Shown one piece after another: positions 7,505 to 13,547 of a stretch of DNA of 13,547 nt. Under the pieces are notes generated by a model that searched no databases, was not told the DNA's origin, and worked only from the letters and a program-made list of their open reading frames with translations. Every line of letters begins with the position of its first letter. The stretch's first letter is position 1. A program made the translations under genes and the position numbers. The DNA comes from Verrucomicrobiales bacterium (lineage in GTDB: Bacteria; Verrucomicrobiota; Verrucomicrobiia; Verrucomicrobiales; DEV007), in contig JALRFZ010000643.1 of assembly GCA_023253615.1 (NCBI GenBank), positions 1 through 13,547 on the forward strand. The letters are read 5' to 3'.

Positions 7505-8041
7505 ATGCTCCGGACGCTTCCCATGACTCTCTGGACGGATGTCCACCAGGTCTTCCGCCATGTCCGCGGTCACGGCCTCCGCAAAACCCTGCTTTGGCTC
7601 AAATCCCGCGATGCCCCGGTCACTTTCCAGTTTCTCAAGTACGGAGCCCTCGGAGCCTTTACCACGCTCATCCAGGTCGGGCTTTTCGCGTTTTTTTCCC
7701 ACACGTTCCTCCCCGCCCACGATTACGTTTCGGAAGTACCCCTGACCGATCTCGTCAAGCAACGCAACTCGGTCTCGAGCAACTTGCTCGCCTTCCCATT
7801 CGCGGTGGCTTTCAATTATTTTGCGAATGTCCATTTCGTTTTCACTCCCGGACGCCATTCGCGGGGAAACGAACGGCTCCTCTTTCTGGGCATCTCCTTT
7901 CTCACCTTCGTCGCCGGGCTCCTTTCCGGCCCCCTTCTCATCTCCCGCGGGCTCGATCCATGGATCGCCCAAGCGGGGCTCGTCGTCTCCTCCGCCATCC
8001 TGAACTTCCTCTGCCGCAAATACTATGTGTTCCTGAAGTAG
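7505..8041 (+). CDS. GtrA family membrane protein
   Basis: Protein of 178 residues with a GtrA-like domain (PF04138 type). It starts at about residue 40 with FLKYGALGAFTTLIQVGLF and contains four hydrophobic segments. The motif NLLAFPFAVAFNYFANVHFVF marks the central two helices and FLCRKYYVF the last. GtrA-like proteins are proposed to flip polyprenyl-phosphate-linked sugars across the inner membrane or to assist glycan decoration. The N-terminal 39 residues are cytoplasmic and basic, longer than in minimal GtrA proteins. ATG 7505 is the outermost start just after the upstream gene; ATG 7523 is an alternative. No GtrB-type (GT2) partner lies nearby, so it probably serves the glycan made by the surrounding glycosyltransferases. 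That role is inferred from context. Confidence 0.85.
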   Translation: MLRTLPMTLWTDVHQVFRHVRGHGLRKTLLWLKSRDAPVTFQFLKYGALGAFTTLIQVGLFAFFSHTFLPAHDYVSEVPLTDLVKQRNSVSSNLLAFPFAVAFNYFANVHFVFTPGRHSRGNERLLFLGISFLTFVAGLLSGPLLISRGLDPWIAQAGLVVSSAILNFLCRKYYVFLK

Positions 8042-8107
8042 CCTGGATTTCCCATGTCCGTTCGTCGCGAGACGCCGCGGGAAACGCGGGATGAGCCTCC
8101 CCTGGGA

Positions 8108-8121
8108 TTCCCCCGGGGGAA
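8108..8121. repeat. Perfect 14-base palindrome in the gap before the epimerase gene
   Basis: TTCCCCCGGGGGAA reads identically on both strands and sits in the 178-bp spacer between the GtrA gene and the epimerase. It has no loop and no following T-run, so it is not a typical rho-independent terminator. Nearby GC-rich self-complementary pieces (for example CCGGATCCCCGG) could extend a structured leader. An operator-like or mRNA-structure role is possible, but in GC-rich DNA such a palindrome may be chance. Confidence 0.4.
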
Positions 8122-8219
8122 GTTCCCGGATCCCCGGAGTGCCGCGGCCTCGGGAAATTTCCGACGCATTCCCTCTTTTCGGTGGATCTTTGAACCTCCC
8201 CCGTTGAATGTCTTGCGGC

Positions 8220-9266
8220 ATGCCGTCCGCCTACGAATCCCTCCGTTCCCGTCTCGCCCATGCTCCGCAGCGGTGGCTGGTCACCGGCGGAGCCGGCTTC
8301 ATCGGCTCGCACCTTGTCGAAACGCTCCTCCGTCTCGGTCAACACGTCACCTGCCTCGACAATTTTTCCACCGGTCCCCGGGCCAATCTGAACCTCGTTC
8401 TTGCCGGCCTTGCCCCGGAAGAGGCCGGGCGCCTGAGGATGATCGAGGGCGACCTCGCCGACCTCGACTGCTGCCGTGAAGCGGTTGCGGGTGCCGATCA
8501 CATTCTCCATCAAGGAGCACTGGGTTCGGTGCCCGGCTCGATCGCCGATCCCGTGTCCTCACATCGGAGCAACGTCTCCGGGACCCTCCATCTCTTTTCC
8601 GCCGCCCGCGACGCGGGCGTGCGAAGGATCGTCTACGCGTCGACCTGCGCCCTCTATGGCAATGAGGCCGAACTCCCCATCCGCGAAACCTCCGCCGGAG
8701 ATCTTCTTTCGCCCTACGCCGCGACCAAAGCCATCGGCGAGGCATATGCGCGCGCGTTCGCCAACACCTACGGCATGGAATTCGCCGGCCTCCGTTATTT
8801 CAATGTCTTCGGCCCGCGCCAGGATCCCGACGGTCCCTACGCCGCCGTCATCCCGATCTGGGTTCGCACCATGCTACAGGGGGAGCCCATCGTCATCTAC
8901 GGAGATGGGGAAACGACCCGCGATTTCACCTACGTCGCCAATGTTGTGCAGGCGAATCTTCTCGCCGCGACCGTTCCCACCCTTGCCACTTCCAGCCGGG
9001 TCTTCAATATCGCCATCGGAGGCCAGACCTCGCTCAACCAACTCTTCGCCGTCCTCCGCCAGCAGCTGGGAGCCCTCCGCCCCGGTCTCGACATTCCCGA
9101 TCCGATCTTCCGTGATTTCCGTCCCGGCGACGTCCGGCACTCCCTTGCCGATTTCTCCCGGGCGCGGGATGAACTCGGCTTCATGCCCACCCACGATCTC
9201 GTCACCGGCCTCGGCCTCGCCATGGAATGGTATGCGGGCGAAGCCTCGCCTCCCGCCGCCCCATGA
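8220..9266 (+). CDS. wbpP: UDP-N-acetylglucosamine 4-epimerase, WbpP/TviC type (extended SDR)
   Basis: NAD-dependent extended short-chain dehydrogenase of 348 residues, predicted to interconvert UDP-GlcNAc and UDP-GalNAc (or the uronic acid forms) and so supply a HexNAc donor. The Rossmann motif is G23-GAGFIG29 (TGGAGFIGS). The catalytic residues are S141/T142 in YASTCALYG and Y166-xxx-K170 in SPYAATK. The signature stretches HQGALGSVPGSIADP, GLRYFNVFGPRQDPDGPYAA and GGQTSLNQLF follow Pseudomonas WbpP closely, as does RDFRPGDVRHSLAD. ATG 8220 makes the N-terminus align with WbpP (AYESLR against RYEELR) and puts the YxxxK at the same numbers I recall for WbpP; ATG 8208 is four codons upstream. 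The stop overlaps the next start (ATGA), implying translational coupling. GlcNAc-type specificity is inferred from the WbpP-like motifs rather than GalE-like ones. Confidence 0.9.
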   Translation: MPSAYESLRSRLAHAPQRWLVTGGAGFIGSHLVETLLRLGQHVTCLDNFSTGPRANLNLVLAGLAPEEAGRLRMIEGDLADLDCCREAVAGADHILHQGALGSVPGSIADPVSSHRSNVSGTLHLFSAARDAGVRRIVYASTCALYGNEAELPIRETSAGDLLSPYAATKAIGEAYARAFANTYGMEFAGLRYFNVFGPRQDPDGPYAAVIPIWVRTMLQGEPIVIYGDGETTRDFTYVANVVQANLLAATVPTLATSSRVFNIAIGGQTSLNQLFAVLRQQLGALRPGLDIPDPIFRDFRPGDVRHSLADFSRARDELGFMPTHDLVTGLGLAMEWYAGEASPPAAP

Positions 9267-10477
9267 TCGCCGCCCCGCCCCCACACAGGGAGGCCCCTCG
9301 AAGCCCTCTCCGGATCCTCTACCATTTCCGGAACCGCGGAGACGGGGCCGAAGCCGTCCATATCGCCGGCATTGCCGGAGCCTTTCGCCGCCTCGGTCAC
9401 GAGGTCCGTTTCGAGAGCCCCACCGGAGCCGATCCTTTCGCGAACAAGGGTCTCATCTCCTACCGCACCCGTCCGGGCGGGGTCACGGGATGGCTCAGGG
9501 GACCGGCCTCATGGTGTCGCGGATTCGTTTTCGAGTTTTTGGAGATCGCCTACAATCCTTTCGCGATCTACCGGCTCTCCCGCAAACTCCGGGCCGCGCC
9601 GGCCGAACTGCTCTACGAACGGCATGCCTTTTTCCTCTTCGCCACCGCCTGGGTCGCGACTCGCCGGGGATTGCCCCTCATCATCGAGATCAACGAACTC
9701 GTTGGCGATCCACGGGTCCGCGCCCAGCCCTTCCTTGCACCCTTCGCGCGTTGGACCGCCCGCTACTCCTTCTTCCGGGCCTCTCTTCTCGTGGTTGTCT
9801 CCCCCCACCTCCGGCGACGGCTCCTCGATCTCGGACTTCCCTCCGACAAGATCCTTGTCCTTCCCAATGCCGTCGATGAGCGCGACTACGCCTCCCTTCC
9901 TCCCGCCGCGGCGACGCGGAGGCGCCACGCCTTCGGCGAAGGGGAGCTTCTCATCGGGTTCATCGGTTGGTTCGTGCCTTGGCACCAGCTCGACCGTCTC
10001 ATCGCCTGCTTTGCCGATCTCACGTCTGAGTTTCCCGGGATCCGTCTGGTCCTCGTCGGAGAGGGTGAACTGGGTGCCGATTTGCGCCGTCTCGCCGTCG
10101 ATCTCGGCGTCTCCGACAGCGTCGCGTTTGTCGATCCCGTTCCTCATCACGAAATCCCTTCTCTCCTCGCCGCCATGGATGTCTGTGTCGTTCCCCAGAG
10201 CAATGCCTACCGCTCGCCGATCAAACTGTTCGAATACATGGCCGCGGGACGCGCCGTGGTCGCGCCCCGGACCGAGCCGATTGCCGGCGTTTGCGACGAC
10301 GGCGAAGAGGCCCTTCTCTTCGACCCCGGCTCCGCCGGGTCCCTCACGGCGGCGCTCCGCCGCCTTCTCGGAGATGCCGCCCTTCGGGAAACCCTCGGCG
10401 CGGCCGCGAGGGAGCGTGTCCTTCGCGATCATACCTGGTCGGGAAATGCCGCGCGGATTTTGGACGCCTTGGCGTGA
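9263..10477 (+). CDS. Glycosyltransferase family 4 (GT-B fold), second in the block
   Basis: Glycosyltransferase of 404 residues with two Rossmann-like domains. The N-terminal domain contains GDGAEAVHIAGIAGAFRRLG, a form of the GGAExH loop. N202 begins NAVDERDY, the usual entry to the donor domain, followed by IGFIGWFVPWHQLDRLI and LVGEGELG. The donor-site segment is YRSPIKLFEYMAAGRAVVA with the key glutamate E324. The first Glu of the EX7E motif is Tyr here, a common variation in the SPIKLFEYMA subgroup. ATG 9263 overlaps the epimerase stop by 4 bp, so the two genes are very likely coupled, and a GalNAc or related donor is a reasonable guess. It differs clearly in sequence from the first GT4 of the block, so it should form a different linkage. 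Confidence 0.88.
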   Translation: MIAAPPPHREAPRSPLRILYHFRNRGDGAEAVHIAGIAGAFRRLGHEVRFESPTGADPFANKGLISYRTRPGGVTGWLRGPASWCRGFVFEFLEIAYNPFAIYRLSRKLRAAPAELLYERHAFFLFATAWVATRRGLPLIIEINELVGDPRVRAQPFLAPFARWTARYSFFRASLLVVVSPHLRRRLLDLGLPSDKILVLPNAVDERDYASLPPAAATRRRHAFGEGELLIGFIGWFVPWHQLDRLIACFADLTSEFPGIRLVLVGEGELGADLRRLAVDLGVSDSVAFVDPVPHHEIPSLLAAMDVCVVPQSNAYRSPIKLFEYMAAGRAVVAPRTEPIAGVCDDGEEALLFDPGSAGSLTAALRRLLGDAALRETLGAAARERVLRDHTWSGNAARILDALA

Positions 10478-10569
10478 TTCGATCGGTTCTTTTCACTCCC
10501 ACTTCCTCCCCCGGCCCGGTCCTGCCGCCCTTCCTTCCCACTTCCCCGGAAACACCACGAAACCAAGTC

Positions 10570-11370
10570 ATGACGCTCACCACCCCCCCGGTCCGATCCG
10601 CCCTGATCTGCCATGCCGACGATGACCTGGGCGAGGAAGGGTTCTCGCGATGGCTCGCCTCGTTTTCCGATCTTAGGCTCATCGTCCGCATTGTTGATCC
10701 ACCCTCGCAGTTCTGGAAACGCCTCAGAGCCGAGCGGGCCCGCTCCGGCACGGTCGGATTATGGGATGTGTTCGCTTTCCGCCTCTGGTACGCCTGCCTG
10801 CGGAGACGAGACGACCGCCGGTGGGAAGCAGCGACCCTCGCCTCGCTTCGAAAACGGTATCCGGAGCTTCCATCCACGTGCCGGATCGTCACCGTCGATT
10901 CACCGAATCGGCGCGAGGTCGCTGAAGCCCTTTCCGAGACCGCGGTCGATTTTGCCATGGCGCGCTGCAAACGGATTCTTTCCAGAAGGATCTTCCGCCT
11001 CCCCCGGAAAGGCGTTCTGGTTTTGCATCCGGGCATCTGTCCGGAATATCGGAATTCACACGGCTGTTTTTGGGCGATCGCCCGAGGCGATCTCGCCAAT
11101 GTCGGCGCGACCCTGTTGCAGATCGACGACGGCATCGACACAGGACCGGTTCTGGGATACTATCGGGTCTCTTTCGATCCCTTTCGCGAAACCCACGTCC
11201 GGATCCAACACCGGGTCGTTCTTGAAAACCTCGATGCCATCACCGACAAGATCCTTCAGTTTCTGGATGACAGGGCCGGAGCCCTGGCCACCGAAGGACG
11301 CCCCTCGGCGGTCTGGGGTCAGCCCCGACTGACTTCTTATTTGAAAGGGAGGCTCGGAAAAGCGCCATGA
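10570..11370 (+). CDS. Formyltransferase-fold protein (Formyl_trans_N), likely sugar-modifying
   Basis: Protein of 266 residues with an N10-formyl-THF-dependent formyltransferase (Fmt/ArnA-like) core and no C-terminal Fmt domain. The core motif is LHPGICPEYRNSHG with H153, followed by FWAIARGDLANVGATLL and D190 in IDDGIDTGPVL. The H-to-D spacing of 37 is close to that of E. coli Fmt. The Asn that normally sits two residues before the His is Val here. In polysaccharide clusters such proteins may N-formylate amino sugars, but the changed Asn leaves the chemistry open. I chose ATG 10570 because the family region (RSALICHADDD) begins directly after it. A GTG at 10474 overlaps the previous stop and would add 32 Pro-rich residues. 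The gene end overlaps the deacetylase start by 4 bp (ATGA), so these two are coupled. Confidence 0.82.
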   Translation: MTLTTPPVRSALICHADDDLGEEGFSRWLASFSDLRLIVRIVDPPSQFWKRLRAERARSGTVGLWDVFAFRLWYACLRRRDDRRWEAATLASLRKRYPELPSTCRIVTVDSPNRREVAEALSETAVDFAMARCKRILSRRIFRLPRKGVLVLHPGICPEYRNSHGCFWAIARGDLANVGATLLQIDDGIDTGPVLGYYRVSFDPFRETHVRIQHRVVLENLDAITDKILQFLDDRAGALATEGRPSAVWGQPRLTSYLKGRLGKAP

Positions 11371-12191
11371 CGACCCAGCCCCTGGTCCTCCACGCCCTCA
11401 TGTATCACGACGTCATTCCCGACGACGCCGACCATGGGATCAGCGGCTTCCCCGGCCATGATGCCGCGATCTACAAACTCACCCTTTCCACCTTTCGTCG
11501 TCATCTTGAAGCGCTGGCCCGGCGGTGTCCATCGCCCCCCGTCCTCCTCGGCGCGGAAAGTGATCCTCCTCTCCCCGCCGCATCACCGCCGTGGGCCCTC
11601 ACTTTTGATGACGGAGGCGCCTCTGCCTACGAGTGGATTGCGCCAGCCCTCGAGAAGCAGGGTTGGAAGGGGCATTTTTTCGTCACCACCGCGCGGATTG
11701 GCGATCCCGGATTTCTCACGGAGAATCAGATCAAGGATCTCCACCAGCGCGGTCATCGGCTTGGGAGCCATTCCCACACCCATCCCGTTCCGATCTCCGC
11801 GCTCTCCGAAGCCACGATTGCCACCGAATGGCAGACCAGCGTTTCCAGACTCGCGGAGATCACCGGTGAACCGACGCGCGTCGGAAGTGTTCCGGGAGGT
11901 TTTTTTTCCCGCGGGGTCGGAGAAGTCGCAGCCAATGCGGGAATCCGCTACCTCTTCACTTCAGACCCCGTTAGTTACGCCTCCCGCCACCCCGGTCACG
12001 CCTGTCTCATTCTCGGCCGTTATGCCGTGAAACACCGCACCCTTCCCGAAACCGCCGCCTCCCTGGCGGTCGGAGCGCCCATCCAGCAGGCGAGTCAAAG
12101 ATGGATTTGGAGCGCGACCGGCCTCGCCAAACGGGTCGGAGGCGATTCTTATATCCGGTTGCGGAGGGCACTCCTCAACCGGAATCGTTGA
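11367..12191 (+). CDS. Polysaccharide deacetylase (CE4/NodB-like)
   Basis: Carbohydrate esterase 4 protein of 274 residues, predicted to remove N- or O-acetyl groups from a glycan or glycan precursor with a divalent metal. It opens with the MYHDV element. Motif 1 is T79-FDDGG84, with D81 the likely catalytic base and D82 a metal ligand. Motif 2 is H135-SHT-H139, supplying the two metal histidines. Motif 3 is represented by SVPGGFFS, near but not identical to the usual RxPxG. No signal peptide is evident: the N-terminus is MTTQPLVLHALMYHD, so it probably acts in the cytoplasm on a nucleotide- or lipid-linked intermediate. It starts within the stop of the formyltransferase-like gene. A coupled acetyl-removal and acyl-addition pair is an attractive inference. 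The C-terminal 50 residues are basic. Confidence 0.87.
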   Translation: MTTQPLVLHALMYHDVIPDDADHGISGFPGHDAAIYKLTLSTFRRHLEALARRCPSPPVLLGAESDPPLPAASPPWALTFDDGGASAYEWIAPALEKQGWKGHFFVTTARIGDPGFLTENQIKDLHQRGHRLGSHSHTHPVPISALSEATIATEWQTSVSRLAEITGEPTRVGSVPGGFFSRGVGEVAANAGIRYLFTSDPVSYASRHPGHACLILGRYAVKHRTLPETAASLAVGAPIQQASQRWIWSATGLAKRVGGDSYIRLRRALLNRNR

Positions 12192-12258
12192 TCCGTCAGG
12201 AACCTCGAAGTCGAAACCGCGCCCGCCCCACCTTTTCACATCAAACCCGAAAACATCG

Positions 12259-13035
12259 ATGGACCTCCAGAAAGAGATCGACTTTCACCAGAACGTTCCG
12301 GAGCTGGAAGAGCCGGTCAGACCTACCGAAGTCGCGAAATTCGAGGAGTATGCCCAGGCGCCCGACCCCGGCAGGAATCCCCTTCACCGCTTTCTGCGCC
12401 ACATCCATGAGCACCGACCCGAGACCATTCTCGAATTGGGTTGCGGCGCGGGACAACTGACGACGCGTCTCGCGAAAATCGGATACCAGGTCACCGCCTT
12501 GGAACTTTCTCCGGAACTTCTGGAGGCCACCCGCATGCGCGCCGCGATGGATGGCGTGAGCGGGCGGGTCGAGACCTGGCAGGGCGACCTCACCCAATTC
12601 GACTGCGGCGATCGGCGGTTTGACATGGTCGTAGCCAAATTGGTGCTCCACCACCTCGATCTGGAGGCCGCCCTGCGAATGATCACCCGCTCCCTCAAGC
12701 CCGGAGGGGTTCTCGTTGTCTGGGAACCGGTGGCATTCTCCACCGCTCTTCAGGCTCTGCGCGACGTTACGCCGGTGAAAAAGGAGGTTTCCCCCAATGA
12801 ACGGCAATTGACGCGGGCGGATCTGGCACGGATCCGTTCATGCTTCGCGAATTGCCAGGAAGACCTTTTCTATCTTTTCGCCCGCCTTCACCGCGTTTTT
12901 CCCGACCACCACCTCACCCGCATCCTTCTCCGCGGGCTCGAGTGCTTCGATGCCTTTGCCCTTGCCAACTGCCCCCCTCTCCGACACTTTGCCGGCACTG
13001 CCGTTCTTTGTCTTCGAAAACCTCATCAGGAATAA
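12259..13035 (+). CDS. Class I SAM-dependent methyltransferase
   Basis: Protein of 258 residues with a Rossmann-type methyltransferase domain. Motif I is ILELGCGAGQL with E59 and G61-CGAG65. The acidic end of strand 2 appears as VTALELSPELLEATR, and motif II/III as GDLTQFD followed by FDMVVAKLVLHHLD. The segment LKPGGVLVVWEP is motif V/VI. The layout is that of ubiquinone/menaquinone-type (Methyltransf_11/25) enzymes, and in this setting a sugar O- or N-methyl transfer is plausible. The C-terminal third (about 170-258) has a FYLFARLHRVFP helix and no recognised domain. It starts 67 bp after the deacetylase with no visible Shine-Dalgarno. The substrate cannot be told from sequence. Confidence 0.85.
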   Translation: MDLQKEIDFHQNVPELEEPVRPTEVAKFEEYAQAPDPGRNPLHRFLRHIHEHRPETILELGCGAGQLTTRLAKIGYQVTALELSPELLEATRMRAAMDGVSGRVETWQGDLTQFDCGDRRFDMVVAKLVLHHLDLEAALRMITRSLKPGGVLVVWEPVAFSTALQALRDVTPVKKEVSPNERQLTRADLARIRSCFANCQEDLFYLFARLHRVFPDHHLTRILLRGLECFDAFALANCPPLRHFAGTAVLCLRKPHQE

Positions 13036-13140
13036 ACGGGGACGAAGCCCGCCGCGACCACCGTGACTTCCCTCCGCCCCGCGAATCCATCCGTACCAAA
13101 GCATCGCCCCTCCCAGATTCCCGACGTCCCGGGCCCCGCC

Positions 13141-13449
13141 ATGACACGTCCCCCCGAACGAATCCGCCACCACTACGAGGTCGAGAAGGAACTTGCCGAC
13201 CGCCTCCGAGCCTCCACCCGGGAGGAACGAACCGCGCTCTTCAAGACGCTCTATACCGAGCTCTTCTCCCGGGTCCCGGATCATCCCCGTCTCGCCCGGC
13301 TTTCCTCGCCCGTCGAGCTCGCCTGGAATCTCGAGGCGCAGCTCCGCCTCCTCCGCCCCCACTTGCCTTCACAGGGTCCCAAGCCCACCCTGGTGGAGTT
13401 CGCGCCCGGCGCCTTCACCATCTCTCCTACGCGCGCCATCATCAGATAG
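13141..13449 (+). CDS. N-terminal part of a second SAM-dependent methyltransferase, interrupted near 13405
   Basis: The frame begins with a charged helical region (RIRHHYEVEKELADRLR, then LFKTLYTELFSRVPDHPRLAR) found at the N-terminus of a class of SAM methyltransferases in glycan clusters. The glycine-rich SAM motif begins as LVEFAPG, with E86 and G90. Right after that, where the motif should continue with an acidic or polar pair, the sequence becomes unrelated and a stop follows 12 codons later. The SAM site is therefore incomplete and the product (102 residues) cannot be active as it stands. ATG 13141 was chosen because the conserved region starts six codons later; a GTG at 13063 is in frame but adds Pro-rich sequence. 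The family guess is moderate; truncation is clear. Confidence 0.6.
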   Translation: MTRPPERIRHHYEVEKELADRLRASTREERTALFKTLYTELFSRVPDHPRLARLSSPVELAWNLEAQLRLLRPHLPSQGPKPTLVEFAPGAFTISPTRAIIR

Positions 13450-13547
13450 TTGGCATCCACGGTCGCTACACGCACAGGCGCTGATTGCTGCGCACTGAAG
13501 GCGTAACCGAGAAATCCCGACAGGCCGCTCATGATGGCCGAGATCGG
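13405..13547 (-). other. Unassigned coding-like segment entering from the right edge
   Basis: Read on the minus strand from the window end, the frame gives a hydrophobic stretch (SGLSGFLGYAF) followed by APVRVATVDANYLMMARVG, with codon use that looks like real protein coding. Past about 13405 the same frame is only the antisense of the methyltransferase gene. I do not recognise the family. It looks like the N-terminal region of a membrane-anchored protein with a short cytoplasmic start; ATG 13532 is a possible start. The sequence is less GC-rich than the rest of the window. It may be a foreign piece joined to this contig end. Confidence 0.3.

Noticed and set aside
8101..8145. Possible rho-independent terminator after the GtrA gene
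   Set aside because: The GC palindrome has no loop and no T-run follows, so it does not meet terminator criteria.
8476..9879. Plus-strand frame of 467 codons over the epimerase and second GT4
   Set aside because: Ser/Pro/Arg-rich +1 frame of two clearly assigned genes.

Overview
The window is GC-rich (about 63-65% by eye) bacterial DNA, probably from a Gram-negative organism. The rod-type PBP2, the dense O-antigen/capsule-type block and the general lack of Shine-Dalgarno motifs would fit a Verrucomicrobiota/PVC-like lineage. That placement is inference only; no marker gene fixes the taxonomy.

Left, minus strand: the window opens inside a type I restriction-modification methylase gene (hsdM-like). 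Its normal 3' end is replaced in frame by about 100 codons of much GC-richer sequence resembling an FtsX-type permease. Just upstream of hsdM lies a short transposase remnant. Next, reading leftwards, come three cell-envelope or metabolic genes: a TIM-barrel sugar isomerase/epimerase (5318-6220), a penicillin-binding protein 2 transpeptidase (3153-5183) and a VanZ-like membrane protein with an extra C-terminal domain (2190-3119).

Right, plus strand, from 6342 to the end: a tightly packed surface-polysaccharide block. It holds a GT4 glycosyltransferase, a GtrA-family membrane protein, a WbpP/TviC-type UDP-GlcNAc 4-epimerase, a second GT4 glycosyltransferase, a formyltransferase-fold protein, a CE4 polysaccharide deacetylase, and two different SAM methyltransferases, the last cut short. 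Two junctions are 4-bp ATGA overlaps. The likely joint role is supply of a HexNAc donor (UDP-GalNAc), glycan assembly, and tailoring by deacetylation, possibly formylation, and methylation. No Wzx/Wzy, ABC exporter or initiating transferase is present, so the block must continue beyond the window.

Both extremities look chimeric. The gene at each edge switches abruptly, at a GC-rich point, to sequence that does not belong to its family. This suggests either recombination or, more likely, assembly or amplification artefacts at the contig ends. No tRNA, rRNA, CRISPR array or intact insertion sequence was seen, and no stretch over 300 bases is without a gene or gene remnant.
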